DNA of 64,000 bases from assembly GCA_965662485.1 (NCBI GenBank), contig CBFIIL010000002.1, positions 4,177 to 68,176 on the forward strand, given 5' to 3'. The position numbers and the translations under genes were made by a program. The notes under the pieces were generated by a model. That model worked only from the letters and a program-made list of their open reading frames with translations. It had not been told where the DNA came from and ran no database searches. Source of the DNA: UBA3537 sp965662485 (GTDB lineage: Bacteria > Bacteroidota > Bacteroidia > Flavobacteriales > Flavobacteriaceae). Below, piece after piece: positions 18,248 through 27,903 of this stretch; within the stretch, counting starts at the first letter, position 1, and the number at the start of each line of letters is the position of its first letter.

Positions 18248-18661
18248 TCAAATGAGAAAAACTTGATTGCGCGCTTGCTTGTCGAAAATAAGTGGCGGAG
18301 GATTGTAGTTGGAATACAGAAATTCTTTTTCTGTTTCAAAAATATAATCAAGGGGAATTTGAATGGATGGTGTTGCTACAAAAAATGGCAAGGTTGTAAG
18401 TTCTGAGACAAAAGCGTTTTGATAATTATCAAATCCTTCGAAAACTATACTGACATTTGAACAACAAGATTGCTCTTTAATCTGCAAAGTATTGTCCTTT
18501 GTAACTCCAATAGAGCAACAAGTCTCAACTTTGGATACAACCGAAACATCAACCAAATTAGACCCACAAAAATGTTGTTCTATTTTAAAAGAAAATGAGG
18601 CCAGCACCACAGCGAGTGCTATAGTGGTAGATATAACTTTTGAAAACAGAGGATGTTTCAT
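18248..18661 (-). CDS. HYC_CC_PP-like Cys-rich exported protein
   Basis: This 137-residue protein has a hydrophobic N-terminal segment (about residues 8-25). A spaced Cys/His set follows: HFC (H30, C32), CC at 48-49 and CC at 66-67, then NPPPL at 120-124. This matches, from memory, the Bacteroidota family named HYC_CC_PP, here with HFC in place of HYC. The paired cysteines suggest soft-metal binding in the periplasm or at the membrane. It lies 97 bases upstream of the TonB receptor gene on the same strand. The predicted leader is very short. Function unproven. Confidence 0.65.
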   Translation of the reverse strand: MKHPLFSKVISTTIALAVVLASFSFKIEQHFCGSNLVDVSVVSKVETCCSIGVTKDNTLQIKEQSCCSNVSIVFEGFDNYQNAFVSELTTLPFFVATPSIQIPLDYIFETEKEFLYSNYNPPPLIFDKQARNQVFLI

Positions 18662-18773
18662 TGTACAAATTTATAAATTTTTACACAACCTAATATTATA
18701 ACATCCATATTATTAATAAAACTTTAACTCGTGTTTAATCTTTTGATTTAATATTTTTGACAAAATATATTTT

Positions 18774-19226
18774 ATGGAATTACAATCTTTAAAACCAAAA
18801 ATAACACAACTAATCGAGGACTCTACAGATGTTGATCATACCTTATTAGATATTTGTAAACTCCTAAAATCAGAAGTATCTCATTACGATTGGGTTGGTT
18901 TTTATTTTAAAAATGGTAATAAAAACGAACTTAAACTAGGACCGTATGCTGGTGCACCAACAGATCACACCATTATTCCTTTTGGGAAAGGGATTTGTGG
19001 ACAAGTGGCCGTGAGTAACCAAAATTTTGTAGTGCCAGACGTCAAAGCACAAGACAATTATATTGCCTGTAGCATTACGGTTAAATCTGAAATTGTAATT
19101 CCAATTTTTATTGATGGCAAGAATATTGGTCAGATTGATATTGATTCTAACACCTTAGACCCCTTTTCTGTAAAAGATGAAGAATTTCTAGAATTTGTGT
19201 GTGCAAAAGTCGCCACATTGCTTTAG
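18774..19226 (+). CDS. GAF-domain protein, free methionine-(R)-sulfoxide reductase-like
   Basis: The 150 residues form a single GAF domain. Features of the fRMsr (YebR/MsrC) family are YDWVGFYF near residue 40, GKGICGQVA with C75, and NYIACSITVKSEIVIPI with C99. These enzymes reduce free methionine-R-sulfoxide using conserved cysteines. C75 and C99 fit two of the family cysteines; one further Cys reported in E. coli (within the early loop region) has no obvious counterpart, so activity is likely but not certain. A -7 box (TATTTTTG, 18752-18759) lies just upstream. It stands alone between divergent genes and purH. Confidence 0.75.
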   Translation: MELQSLKPKITQLIEDSTDVDHTLLDICKLLKSEVSHYDWVGFYFKNGNKNELKLGPYAGAPTDHTIIPFGKGICGQVAVSNQNFVVPDVKAQDNYIACSITVKSEIVIPIFIDGKNIGQIDIDSNTLDPFSVKDEEFLEFVCAKVATLL

Positions 19227-19305
19227 ATGTTAATAACTCTTGTTTTTGTTTAAAAATTATAGCGTATTTACTTAAAATCAAGATTTTAGTTGGGGTTAAT
19301 TTTCC

Positions 19306-19313
19306 TATTTTTG
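19306..19313 (+). promoter_or_regulatory. Putative -7 box for purH
   Basis: TATTTTTG matches TAnnTTTG and lies 23 bases before the purH ATG. A TTG at 19290-19292 is only 13 bases upstream, closer than the usual spacing, so the -33 element is doubtful. Confidence 0.4.
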
Positions 19314-19335
19314 AGGCTTTAAATTTCCACTAAAA

Positions 19336-20868
19336 ATGAGTCAAGACAAAACCATATCTTCAGCATTAATTTCAGTATTTAGTAAAGACGGCTTAGAACC
19401 CATCGTAAAAAAATTAAACGCACAAGGCGTAACCATTTATTCTACTGGTGGAACTCAAAAATTCATTAACGATCTTGGTATTGATGTTGTTCCTGTTGAA
19501 AACATAACAGACTACCCCTCTATTTTGGGCGGACGCGTAAAAACATTACACCCTAAAATCTTTGGCGGTATTTTGAACCGTCAAAATAATCCCTCTGATG
19601 TTGAAGAAATGAACAGCTTCAATATTCCACAAATTGACTTGGTTATTGTTGATCTTTATCCCTTTGAAAAAACTGTAGCATCTGGTGCAAGTCATCAAGA
19701 TATCATCGAAAAAATTGATATTGGTGGGATTTCATTAATCCGTGCTGCTGCCAAAAACTTTAAAGATGTCTTGTGTGTATCTTCAGTAGACGATTATGCA
19801 GAACTTCTAGATTTGATTTCAAAAGACAATGGTTCTATTTCCTACGAAGACCGCCAACGATTTGCTGCAAAATCATTCAATATTTCATCGCATTATGACA
19901 GTGCAATTTTTAATTATTTCAACCAAAATAATGAAGAAGTTGTTTTAAAACTAAGCGAACAAAACGGCAGAACACTGCGCTATGGTGAGAACCCTCACCA
20001 ACAAGGATTTTTCTTTGGAAATTTTGACGAAATGTTTGACAAATTACATGGTAAAGAATTAAGTTACAACAATTTACTTGATGTCGATGCTGCTGTAAAT
20101 TTAATGAACGAATTCTTGAACGAAGCTCCAACTTTTGCCATTCTAAAACACAACAATGCTTGTGGTTTGGCGCAAAGAGACACACTACATCAAGCTTATG
20201 TAGATGCATTGGCAGGCGATCCTGTATCTGCTTTTGGTGGAGTTCTAATATGCAATACTGAAATTGATTTGAAAACCGCCGAAGAAATCCACAAATTATT
20301 TTGTGAAGTTGTAATCGCACCGAGTTTTAGTGTGGAAGCTTTAGAACTTTTGAAAGGTAAAAAGAATAGAATTTTACTCATTCAGAAATTAACAGAATTA
20401 CCCAAAAACTCTGTACGCACATGCCTTAATGGATATTTGGTACAAGACAAAGATGGTATTACAGATTCTGAAGAAATGCTTGAAACGGCTACCACACTTA
20501 GCCCTACAGAAAAAGAAATTGAAGACTTACTTTTTGCATCAAAACTCTGTAAACACACAAAATCTAACACAATTGTTTTAGCAAAAAACAAACAATTATG
20601 TGCGAGTGGAACAGGTCAAACTAGCCGTGTTGATGCTCTAAATCAGGCGATTCATAAGGCAAACTCTTTTGATTTTGACTTAAACGGTGCCGTAATGGCA
20701 AGTGATGCGTTTTTTCCATTCCCAGATTGTGTAGAAATTGCACAAAATGCAGGAATTACGGCAGTAATACAGCCGGGAGGCTCTATAAAAGATCAGCTCA
20801 GTATCGATTATTGTAATGAAAATAAGGTGGCAATGGTGTTTACAAAAACACGTCACTTTAAGCATTAA
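19336..20868 (+). CDS. purH: Bifunctional AICAR transformylase / IMP cyclohydrolase PurH
   Basis: The 510-residue protein catalyses the last two steps of de novo purine synthesis, AICAR to FAICAR to IMP. The N-terminal MGS-like cyclohydrolase domain (about residues 1-190) has YSTGGTQKF and GGRVKTLHPKIFGGIL. The transformylase domain follows, with LRYGENPHQQ, AILKHNNACG and the terminal MVFTKTRHFKH. Length and motif order are normal. No other pur genes are nearby. It is upstream of the mre operon, with 96 bases between them. Confidence 0.97.
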   Translation: MSQDKTISSALISVFSKDGLEPIVKKLNAQGVTIYSTGGTQKFINDLGIDVVPVENITDYPSILGGRVKTLHPKIFGGILNRQNNPSDVEEMNSFNIPQIDLVIVDLYPFEKTVASGASHQDIIEKIDIGGISLIRAAAKNFKDVLCVSSVDDYAELLDLISKDNGSISYEDRQRFAAKSFNISSHYDSAIFNYFNQNNEEVVLKLSEQNGRTLRYGENPHQQGFFFGNFDEMFDKLHGKELSYNNLLDVDAAVNLMNEFLNEAPTFAILKHNNACGLAQRDTLHQAYVDALAGDPVSAFGGVLICNTEIDLKTAEEIHKLFCEVVIAPSFSVEALELLKGKKNRILLIQKLTELPKNSVRTCLNGYLVQDKDGITDSEEMLETATTLSPTEKEIEDLLFASKLCKHTKSNTIVLAKNKQLCASGTGQTSRVDALNQAIHKANSFDFDLNGAVMASDAFFPFPDCVEIAQNAGITAVIQPGGSIKDQLSIDYCNENKVAMVFTKTRHFKH

Positions 20869-20964
20869 AAAAATGTTTTTTAGAAGATGGACTAAAATTT
20901 ATTTTTAGTACATTTACACCTAAGCATATTTTTTTTTAGAACACCAACATAATTTTTACTTCCT

Positions 20965-21993
20965 ATGGGATTTTTTGATTTCTTGACTGAGGAAATTGCC
21001 ATTGATTTGGGTACAGCCAATACACTCATTATTCATAATGACAAAGTAGTTATTGATAGTCCATCAATTGTTGCCAGAGATCGTGTTTCTGGAAAAATCA
21101 TTGCGGTTGGTAAAGAGGCTAATTTGATGCAAGGAAAGACTCACGAAAACATCAAAACAATTCGACCACTAAAAGATGGTGTAATTGCTGATTTTGATGC
21201 GTCTGAGCAGATGATAAGTATGTTCATCAAGAATATTCCTGCATTAAAGAAAAAATTATTTGCTCCATCTTTGAGGATGGTCATTTGTATTCCCTCTGGA
21301 ATTACAGAAGTTGAAATGCGTGCGGTTAAAGAATCTGCAGAACGTGTAAACGGCAAAGAAGTATACCTCATTCATGAGCCCATGGCAGCAGCCATTGGTA
21401 TTGGAGTAGATATCATGCAACCCAAAGGGAATATGATTGTAGATATTGGTGGTGGAACGACCGAGATTGCGGTTATAGCACTCGGAGGAATTGTATGTGA
21501 TAAATCTGTAAAAGTTGCTGGTGATGTATTTACTAATGACATCATTTATTATATGCGCACACAACACAATTTATATGTTGGTGATCGAACTGCAGAGAAA
21601 ATCAAAATTCAAATTGGTGCTGCTACAGAAGATTTAGAACTTCCCCCCGATGAAATGAATGTTCAAGGTCGAGATTTGCTAACAGGAAAACCAAAACAAG
21701 TACAGATTTCGCACCGTGAAATAGCAAAAGCATTGGATAAATCCATTCTTAGAATTGAAGATTCTGTAATGGAAACACTCTCGCAAACACCTCCTGAATT
21801 GGCCGCAGATATTTATAACACTGGAATATATCTTGCCGGTGGTGGTTCTATGCTTAGAGGGCTGGACAAACGACTGTCGCAAAAAACAGATCTCCCCGTC
21901 TACATTGCCGAAGACCCGCTTAGAGCAGTTGTTCGAGGAACAGGTATTGTTCTAAAAAATATCGTAAAATATAAGAGTGTCTTGATCAAATAG
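20965..21993 (+). CDS. mreB: Rod-shape-determining protein MreB
   Basis: MreB is the bacterial actin that guides the elongation machinery. The 342 residues start MGFFDFLTEEIAIDLGTANTL. They show the actin-type phosphate loops (IAIDLGTANT; MIVDIGGGTTEIAV) and the adenosine motif YLAGGGSMLRG. The amphipathic N-terminus for membrane contact is present. It opens a tight operon mreB-mreC-mreD-pbp2-rodA. Confidence 0.97.
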   Translation: MGFFDFLTEEIAIDLGTANTLIIHNDKVVIDSPSIVARDRVSGKIIAVGKEANLMQGKTHENIKTIRPLKDGVIADFDASEQMISMFIKNIPALKKKLFAPSLRMVICIPSGITEVEMRAVKESAERVNGKEVYLIHEPMAAAIGIGVDIMQPKGNMIVDIGGGTTEIAVIALGGIVCDKSVKVAGDVFTNDIIYYMRTQHNLYVGDRTAEKIKIQIGAATEDLELPPDEMNVQGRDLLTGKPKQVQISHREIAKALDKSILRIEDSVMETLSQTPPELAADIYNTGIYLAGGGSMLRGLDKRLSQKTDLPVYIAEDPLRAVVRGTGIVLKNIVKYKSVLIK

Positions 21994-22003
21994 TTATTGA
22001 GTC

Positions 22004-22810
22004 ATGCAACAACTCCTAAATTTCTTCTTTAAAAATAGGACAACCGTCTTGTTTTTGATTTTGTTTTTAGTTGCATTTATGATTACCACTCAATCGCATG
22101 ATTATCATAAAAGTAAATTACTCAATTCATCAAATCAAATTTCTGGAAGTATACACGGCGTATTTTCAAGCATTGGGAATTACTTCAATCTGAAACAAGA
22201 AAACACTCTACTTCTAGAAGAAAATAACAGATTGAAATCACAAGTTTTTAATTCAAAAATTGAAATTATTGACGCTTTAGAGTTTGAAAAAAAATTCAAA
22301 CTTACTCCAGCTCTAGTAAATAAAAATAGCTATCAATATTTAGAAAATTATATCACACTAGACATAGGCGGAGACGATGGCGTTAAGGAAGATTTTGGAG
22401 TCATTACTTCCAAAGGGATTGTTGGAATAATAGACCAAACCTCATCTAAATACGCCCGTGTAATTTCTATATTAAACACAAAAAGTAAAATTAACGCTAA
22501 ACTAAAACAAAGCCATCATTTTGGAACTTTGGGTTGGGATGGTATTAATCACGATATTGTTCAACTCAACGATATTCAAGATTTGGCAGAAATAGCAGTT
22601 GGTGATACAATTGTTACCAGTGGATTTTCTTACACTTTTCCAGAAAATATTCCTATTGGCGCAGTAGAATCCTACAAATTGAATGACACCAAAGACTTAT
22701 ATATCATCAATGTTAAATTATTTAATGACATGACTAATTTACACCATGTTCATGTGATAGAAAATTTAGATATTGATGAATTACAAACTTTAAATCCAGC
22801 CAATGAATAG
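22004..22810 (+). CDS. mreC: Rod-shape-determining protein MreC
   Basis: The 268 residues have one N-terminal membrane helix (about 14-30), a coiled coil (about 60-85; LKQENTLLLEENNRLKSQV) and a periplasmic beta-barrel domain with GDDGVKEDFGVIT and the family motif DTIVTSGFSYTFPENIPIG. MreC links MreB to the peptidoglycan synthases PBP2 and RodA. It starts 10 bases after mreB and overlaps mreD by 8 bases. Confidence 0.93.
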   Translation: MQQLLNFFFKNRTTVLFLILFLVAFMITTQSHDYHKSKLLNSSNQISGSIHGVFSSIGNYFNLKQENTLLLEENNRLKSQVFNSKIEIIDALEFEKKFKLTPALVNKNSYQYLENYITLDIGGDDGVKEDFGVITSKGIVGIIDQTSSKYARVISILNTKSKINAKLKQSHHFGTLGWDGINHDIVQLNDIQDLAEIAVGDTIVTSGFSYTFPENIPIGAVESYKLNDTKDLYIINVKLFNDMTNLHHVHVIENLDIDELQTLNPANE

Positions 22811-23309
22811 CATGTTGTTTTCAAATACAGTACGATTCATTGTGCTCTTTTTACTTCAAGTATTTATCTGTAATCAAATGAATTTTCTTGGGAATGCAAA
22901 CCCCTATATTTACATTTTATTCATTCTATTGTATCCTGTTAAAAATAATAAAATCAGCTTTATTTTTCTTAGTTTTTGTTTGGGACTAATCGTCGATATT
23001 TTTTTAGACTCTGGTGGTGCACACGCAGCAGCAGCTGTATCAATTGCCTATATTCGCCCAATATTTTTAAAATTTTCTTTTGGTTCTGCATATGAATATC
23101 AAGCCATTAAGTTTAGTGATTCTGAAATTTTGCAACGTATAGTCTATTTTGCTTTGTTAATTCTAATTCACCACCTTATTTTATTTACACTTGTTATTTT
23201 TGATGGCACAAAAATGAATATGATCATTTCACGAGCTTTGAGTTCAGGAGTTTTTACTCTTTTTCTTACACTTTTATTGCATACACTTTTTAGTCAAAAA
23301 GAAAAATGA
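22803..23309 (+). CDS. mreD: Rod-shape-determining protein MreD
   Basis: The 168-residue protein is very hydrophobic, with about five membrane helices, as expected for MreD, a membrane partner of MreC in the elongasome. The segments CLGLIVDIFLDSGGAHA and the C-terminal hydrophobic stretches fit. Divergence in this family is high, so the call rests on size, topology and its place between mreC and pbp2, overlapping both genes. Confidence 0.88.
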   Translation: MNSMLFSNTVRFIVLFLLQVFICNQMNFLGNANPYIYILFILLYPVKNNKISFIFLSFCLGLIVDIFLDSGGAHAAAAVSIAYIRPIFLKFSFGSAYEYQAIKFSDSEILQRIVYFALLILIHHLILFTLVIFDGTKMNMIISRALSSGVFTLFLTLLLHTLFSQKEK

Positions 23310-25171
23310 GGAAATTTTTGCTTTTAGGACTTGTGATTTTTACTGGAATTATTTTCGTTGGGAGATTGTTTTATTTACAAGTTTTTCAAGACGAATCTAA
23401 TAGTCTAGAAAATGACAATGCTGTTCGAAAAATCTATCAACACCCAAAACGAGGTTATATTTATGACCGCAATGGAAAGTTACTTGTCGCCAATCAACCA
23501 ACCTACGATGTTGTTGTTGTGCCAAGAGAAGTTGAGGCACTTGATACTTTGATGTTTTGTTCATTATTAAATATTGATAAAACCCAATTTTTAAAGTCTT
23601 TCAATCGAGCCAAACGCTATTCTCCTAGATTGCCGTCAATATTCCTAGCACATCTTTCCAAAGAAGACTACGCTTTTTTGTCTGAAAAACTTAGAAAATT
23701 CAAAGGCTTTTATGTACAAAAAAGAGCTGTAAGAGATTATCAAACTGAAATTGGTGCTAATGTTTTGGGCTACATTGCCGAAGTCAACCCCGATAATATT
23801 TCAAAAGATAAATATTATAAATTAGGGGATTTGATTGGAAAACAAGGTGTTGAGAAATCTTATGAAAAAGAATTACGCGGCAAAAAAGGCGTAAAATACA
23901 TTCAAAAAGACATCTATAACAGAGACATTGGTTCGTTCAAAAATGGGGAATTTGACACACTTCCTACACCTGGAAAAAATATTACAATCACCATAGACGC
24001 AACGCTTCAAGAATATGGAGAACAATTGATGCAAAATAAAATGGGTGGTATTGTCGCAATTGAACCATCTTCTGGTGAATTATTAACTCTTGTATCTGCA
24101 CCATCCTACAAACCTGCACTTTTGGTGGGTAGAGAACGCTCAAAAAATTATACGAAGCTTTACACAGATTCTATTTATAGACCACTTTTTGATAAAGCAC
24201 TAATCCGAATGCATGTTCCTGGCTCACCTTTTAAAACTTTGGTAGCACTAGCTGCACTTCAAGAAAATGTAATTACAACTCGTGAAACTGTTTTTTGTAC
24301 TGAGAAATACATTTATGGCAAAAATAGACGTGTAATGAAATGTCATTGCGGAGGTGGATACAGGAATTTATTTTCTGGAATCAGTAATTCGTGTAACTCA
24401 TATTTTGCTATGGCATTCAGAAAAACCATTGACAAATACAATGACGCCTCAAATGGCATGGACATATGGAGCAATCATATTAAAAGCTTTGGTCTTGGAA
24501 ACTTTTTGGGGAATGATTTATCTGTAGGAAAAAAAGGTAATATCCCAGATGGAGCATATTACGATGCCTGGTATCCCGATTTCAAATGGGGAGCTACCAC
24601 AATTTTGTCCAATTCTATTGGACAAGGCGAAATTTTGGTCACACCCATTCAATTAGCAAATATGACTGCCGCAATTGCCAACAAAGGCTTTTACTACACC
24701 CCCCATATCATCAAATCTATTGATGGTGAGTCTATTGATAAAAATTTTACCTCTAAAAAAGAAACTTCTATTGACCCTACTCATTTTGATCCTGTCATTG
24801 AAGGAATGCACAGCGTTTATACCAAAGGAACAGCAAGCTTTTTGAAAGTTCCAGGAATTGAAATTTGTGGAAAAACTGGAACAGCTGAAAATTTTACAAA
24901 AATTGATGGTGTTAAAACTCAACTTACAGACCACTCCATTTTTGTTGCGTTTGCACCAAAAGAAGACCCAAAAATAGCCATTGCTGTACTAGTAGAAAAT
25001 GGATATTATGGCGCGCGATGGGCTGGACGAATTGCAAGTTTGATGATAGAAAAATATCTAAAAGGTGAAGTGAGTTTAAAATACATGGAACGCCTTGTTT
25101 TAAACAAAAGTTTAGAAGATGAATATTTAAAGCCTTATAGTGGAAAACCCTTTAAAATCAATCAAAAATGA
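23306..25171 (+). CDS. mrdA: Penicillin-binding protein 2 (elongation transpeptidase)
   Basis: This 621-residue class B PBP crosslinks peptidoglycan during cell elongation. It has an N-terminal membrane helix (about residues 4-24), a PBP dimerisation domain with RGYIYDRNGKLLVANQP, and a transpeptidase domain. The catalytic motifs are present: SxxK as PGSPFKTL, SxN as SNSCNSYF, and KTG as CGKTGTAENF. It overlaps mreD by 4 bases and rodA by 4 bases, showing strong translational coupling. Confidence 0.96.
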   Translation: MRKFLLLGLVIFTGIIFVGRLFYLQVFQDESNSLENDNAVRKIYQHPKRGYIYDRNGKLLVANQPTYDVVVVPREVEALDTLMFCSLLNIDKTQFLKSFNRAKRYSPRLPSIFLAHLSKEDYAFLSEKLRKFKGFYVQKRAVRDYQTEIGANVLGYIAEVNPDNISKDKYYKLGDLIGKQGVEKSYEKELRGKKGVKYIQKDIYNRDIGSFKNGEFDTLPTPGKNITITIDATLQEYGEQLMQNKMGGIVAIEPSSGELLTLVSAPSYKPALLVGRERSKNYTKLYTDSIYRPLFDKALIRMHVPGSPFKTLVALAALQENVITTRETVFCTEKYIYGKNRRVMKCHCGGGYRNLFSGISNSCNSYFAMAFRKTIDKYNDASNGMDIWSNHIKSFGLGNFLGNDLSVGKKGNIPDGAYYDAWYPDFKWGATTILSNSIGQGEILVTPIQLANMTAAIANKGFYYTPHIIKSIDGESIDKNFTSKKETSIDPTHFDPVIEGMHSVYTKGTASFLKVPGIEICGKTGTAENFTKIDGVKTQLTDHSIFVAFAPKEDPKIAIAVLVENGYYGARWAGRIASLMIEKYLKGEVSLKYMERLVLNKSLEDEYLKPYSGKPFKINQK

Positions 25172-26448
25172 ACCTAAATAGAGTACATAGTTTTCAGTTG
25201 GATTGGATAATTGTTTTGATTTATTTGGCCTTAGTTGTATTTGGCTATTTCAATATTTTATCGGCCTCTACAGACGGTGCTTTCACTTCATATTTTGACC
25301 TGTCCGAACCCTATGGAAAGCAATCTGTATTTATTGGTTTATCATTGATTTCAATTGTTCTTATTTTATCAATCGACGCAAAATTTTATGAAAGATTTGC
25401 AAGTATTATTTATCTACTGTCCTTAGTTGCACTAGTAGGGCTTTTTGTATTTGGCAAAAAAGTAAATGGCGCTTTATCATGGTATGAAATTGGAGGAGCT
25501 ACATTGCAACCTAGTGAGTTTGTAAAATTTGCAACAGCATTGGCCGTAGCTAAGTACGTGAGTGACCTTCAAACCAATATCAAAGATAGTATGGATCAGT
25601 TTCGTGCTGCGCTTATTGTGGCAGTCCCTGCCATTTTGATTTTACTACAAAATGATGCGGGTAGCACCCTTGTTTTTGCAGGGCTTATATTTGTGTTTTA
25701 CAGAGAAGGTATTCCACAAAAATACATTTTATTTGGTGCTTCACTATTAATTATAACCATTGCTACCCTAAAATTTTCGGCACTAACCGTCATAAGTATT
25801 GTGGTAAGTTTTATTGTAATTTATCAATTGTTTTTTAAGCGAAAAAAGAAAAAAATAACACTATCTGTATTAATACTCATTTTATGTTCTGGACTTAGTT
25901 TTGGGACAGAATGGAGCTTTGACAACGTATTACAAAAACATCAAAAAGACCGCATTGAAGTTTGGCTCAGACTTGAAAAAGACCCTGAAAAACTGAAAAT
26001 CATGAGACGTAATATTTCTTACAATCTCAATCAATCAGAAAAAGCTATTCGTTCTGGTGGCCTTACAGGAAAAGGATATAAAGAAGGCACTCGAACTAAA
26101 GGAAAATTTGTTCCAGAACAACACACCGACTATATTTTTAGTACAGTGGCCGAAGAATGGGGGTTTTTGGGAAGTAGTATTGTTATTGTGCTTTTTGTGT
26201 TACTGATTGGTAGAATTTTGTTTTTGGCCGAACGGCATAAATCACAATTTAGTAGAGCCTATGGTTATGGTGTAGCCTCTATTATTTTTATGCACTTTTT
26301 AATTAATATTGGAATGGTAATGGGGCTTATTCCAACAATAGGTATCCCTTTACCCTTTTTTAGTTATGGAGGATCTGGTCTTCTAGCTTTTACAATTTTG
26401 GTATTTATTTTCCTAAAGCTAGACTCAAACCGCCTCAATGTTTGGTAA
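25168..26448 (+). CDS. rodA: Peptidoglycan glycosyltransferase RodA
   Basis: The 426-residue SEDS-family protein has about ten membrane helices and polymerises glycan strands with PBP2 during elongation. Signature segments are LQPSEFVKFATAL, LLQNDAGSTLVFAGL, and near the end PTIGIPLPFFSYGGSGL. A large loop (about residues 245-325) with EQHTDYIFSTVAEEWGF is also typical. It ends the mre operon and converges on gldC with a 9-base gap and no obvious terminator. Confidence 0.96.
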   Translation: MNLNRVHSFQLDWIIVLIYLALVVFGYFNILSASTDGAFTSYFDLSEPYGKQSVFIGLSLISIVLILSIDAKFYERFASIIYLLSLVALVGLFVFGKKVNGALSWYEIGGATLQPSEFVKFATALAVAKYVSDLQTNIKDSMDQFRAALIVAVPAILILLQNDAGSTLVFAGLIFVFYREGIPQKYILFGASLLIITIATLKFSALTVISIVVSFIVIYQLFFKRKKKKITLSVLILILCSGLSFGTEWSFDNVLQKHQKDRIEVWLRLEKDPEKLKIMRRNISYNLNQSEKAIRSGGLTGKGYKEGTRTKGKFVPEQHTDYIFSTVAEEWGFLGSSIVIVLFVLLIGRILFLAERHKSQFSRAYGYGVASIIFMHFLINIGMVMGLIPTIGIPLPFFSYGGSGLLAFTILVFIFLKLDSNRLNVW

Positions 26449-26457
26449 ACATTAGCT

Positions 26458-26796
26458 TTAAGACTTCTTTAATTCTAGTTTTTCTGCAAAATAGTCACAA
26501 AAATCCCTCATTGTTGCTGTCATTTTTTCATCTTGTGTGGCACGCATAAAAGTATCACTCATGGCTGTAAGTGTTTGATGAAAAAACAGCTTCATCTCAT
26601 CAACAGGCATGTCTTTTGTCCATAAATCGATGCGTAAAGATTCTTGTGCTTTGGCATCCCATACAGAAAGAAAAATAGCCTTGGCATCAGCATTTGAAAT
26701 TCCACCATCCTGCGCTGTCCAAGATAATTTTTCTGGTATACGATTTTCGTCCAATTCTACGTTCAATTCAATTTTTGAAGTGTGTACTTTAGCCAT
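26458..26796 (-). CDS. gldC: Gliding motility protein GldC
   Basis: This 112-residue protein has no signal peptide or membrane helix. It matches the small cytoplasmic GldC family by its MAKVHTSKIELNVELDENRIPEKLSW start and its DWCDYFAEKLELKKS-like end (here DFCDYFAEKLELKKS). GldC is needed for normal gliding colony spreading but its biochemical role is not defined. It starts exactly where gldB ends (shared base), the known gldB-gldC pairing. Confidence 0.9.
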   Translation of the reverse strand: MAKVHTSKIELNVELDENRIPEKLSWTAQDGGISNADAKAIFLSVWDAKAQESLRIDLWTKDMPVDEMKLFFHQTLTAMSDTFMRATQDEKMTATMRDFCDYFAEKLELKKS

Positions 26797-27794
26797 TATT
26801 TTTTTGGTTTATATTTTGCTTTATTAAATAGTGTTTGTGCATTCATTTGAAGCATTTGGAGTAATGATGAAGGATTGTTTTCCATGTATGAACGTACAAT
26901 TTGCCAGCCAATATATTGTCCTAATGCTCCTGGAGATTCACTATCGAGCTCCAAATTGAAACGTGAGAATGGTGCTGGTGCAATGAAACGCCCAACAAGT
27001 TTGGTATCTGTGCTGTACAACAATTCGTTTTCTATAAAATATTGCCATATATAAAACTCATTATCAGTGGCCCATAAGAGCTCATCATTGGTGTAGCCAA
27101 TTTTTGCATTATCCTCTGCCATCGGCACCCAAAGATCTTTTAGATATAATTTTTTTCCATGGTATATCAATTCTTCCAAAAACGTCTTTTGTCTTGGTTG
27201 ATTAATGAAACGAGTTGCATAGGCATCAGCAAGATCCATCACAATTTGATCCTTCTTTAAATTTTTTCGAATATAATTGTAAAAACTTTCATAAAACTCA
27301 TGATTAGAACCCAAATAATTGTCAATACTAATTAAAACTATAGAGTCTGTAACGATAACTTTGTTGCGATAATCTACATCCGAAAAAACTGTTACGACGC
27401 GTGGTTTTTTTAATGATGGATTATAATATTTTAGGTGTTTGTAAAACGCTATTAACTCCGCTTCAGTCTCTTGAAAATCATTAAAAACACTATCAACTGA
27501 CTTTTGAATCAACTTTTGAATAGGGTCTTGTGTGCGTTCCAAAAAAATAGAATCTGGTATTTGTTTAGGAAACAAAAAGGGGTATTGCGTTTTCAAAGTA
27601 GGTAAGCTCTCTTTAGTTGATTGCATAAAAACTTGATCGAAACGTTCAACTTTTAAATCCATTGGAACAGCTTCAATTTCTTTTTCTAATTGAGCATTTT
27701 TATTACATGAAAAACACATCAATAGGATAAGAAAAACGCCTATTTTTTTTAAATGATTTGTCAAATAATTAATTTGAATCATGGTATAACTCAT
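26796..27794 (-). CDS. gldB: Gliding motility lipoprotein GldB
   Basis: This 332-residue lipoprotein has a leader ending LLMCFSCNK (Cys about residue 30) and a soluble domain with a zinc-peptidase-like helical layout (GRFIAPAPFSRFNLELDSESPGALGQYIGWQIVRSY). GldB is one of the lipoproteins required for gliding and stabilises the secretion machinery; its mechanism is unknown. Two starts are possible: the ATG at 27794 and an ATG four codons later at 27782. A -7 box (complement of 27809-27816) is upstream of both. It is coupled to gldC. Confidence 0.9.
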   Translation of the reverse strand: MSYTMIQINYLTNHLKKIGVFLILLMCFSCNKNAQLEKEIEAVPMDLKVERFDQVFMQSTKESLPTLKTQYPFLFPKQIPDSIFLERTQDPIQKLIQKSVDSVFNDFQETEAELIAFYKHLKYYNPSLKKPRVVTVFSDVDYRNKVIVTDSIVLISIDNYLGSNHEFYESFYNYIRKNLKKDQIVMDLADAYATRFINQPRQKTFLEELIYHGKKLYLKDLWVPMAEDNAKIGYTNDELLWATDNEFYIWQYFIENELLYSTDTKLVGRFIAPAPFSRFNLELDSESPGALGQYIGWQIVRSYMENNPSSLLQMLQMNAQTLFNKAKYKPKK

Positions 27795-27808
27795 CTGAAA
27801 CTATTTAA

Positions 27809-27816
27809 CAAAAATA
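27809..27816 (-). promoter_or_regulatory. Putative -7 box for gldB-gldC
   Basis: The plus strand CAAAAATA gives TATTTTTG on the minus strand, 15 bases upstream of the gldB ATG at 27794. No TTG at the normal spacing was found. Confidence 0.4.
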
Positions 27817-27903
27817 GTCATTAGTATTCAAATGAAAACAGGAATTTCAGCAAAACACATTATTGAAAAACAAATAAAAATTATGTGTTTTGTATTTGCA
27901 AAT

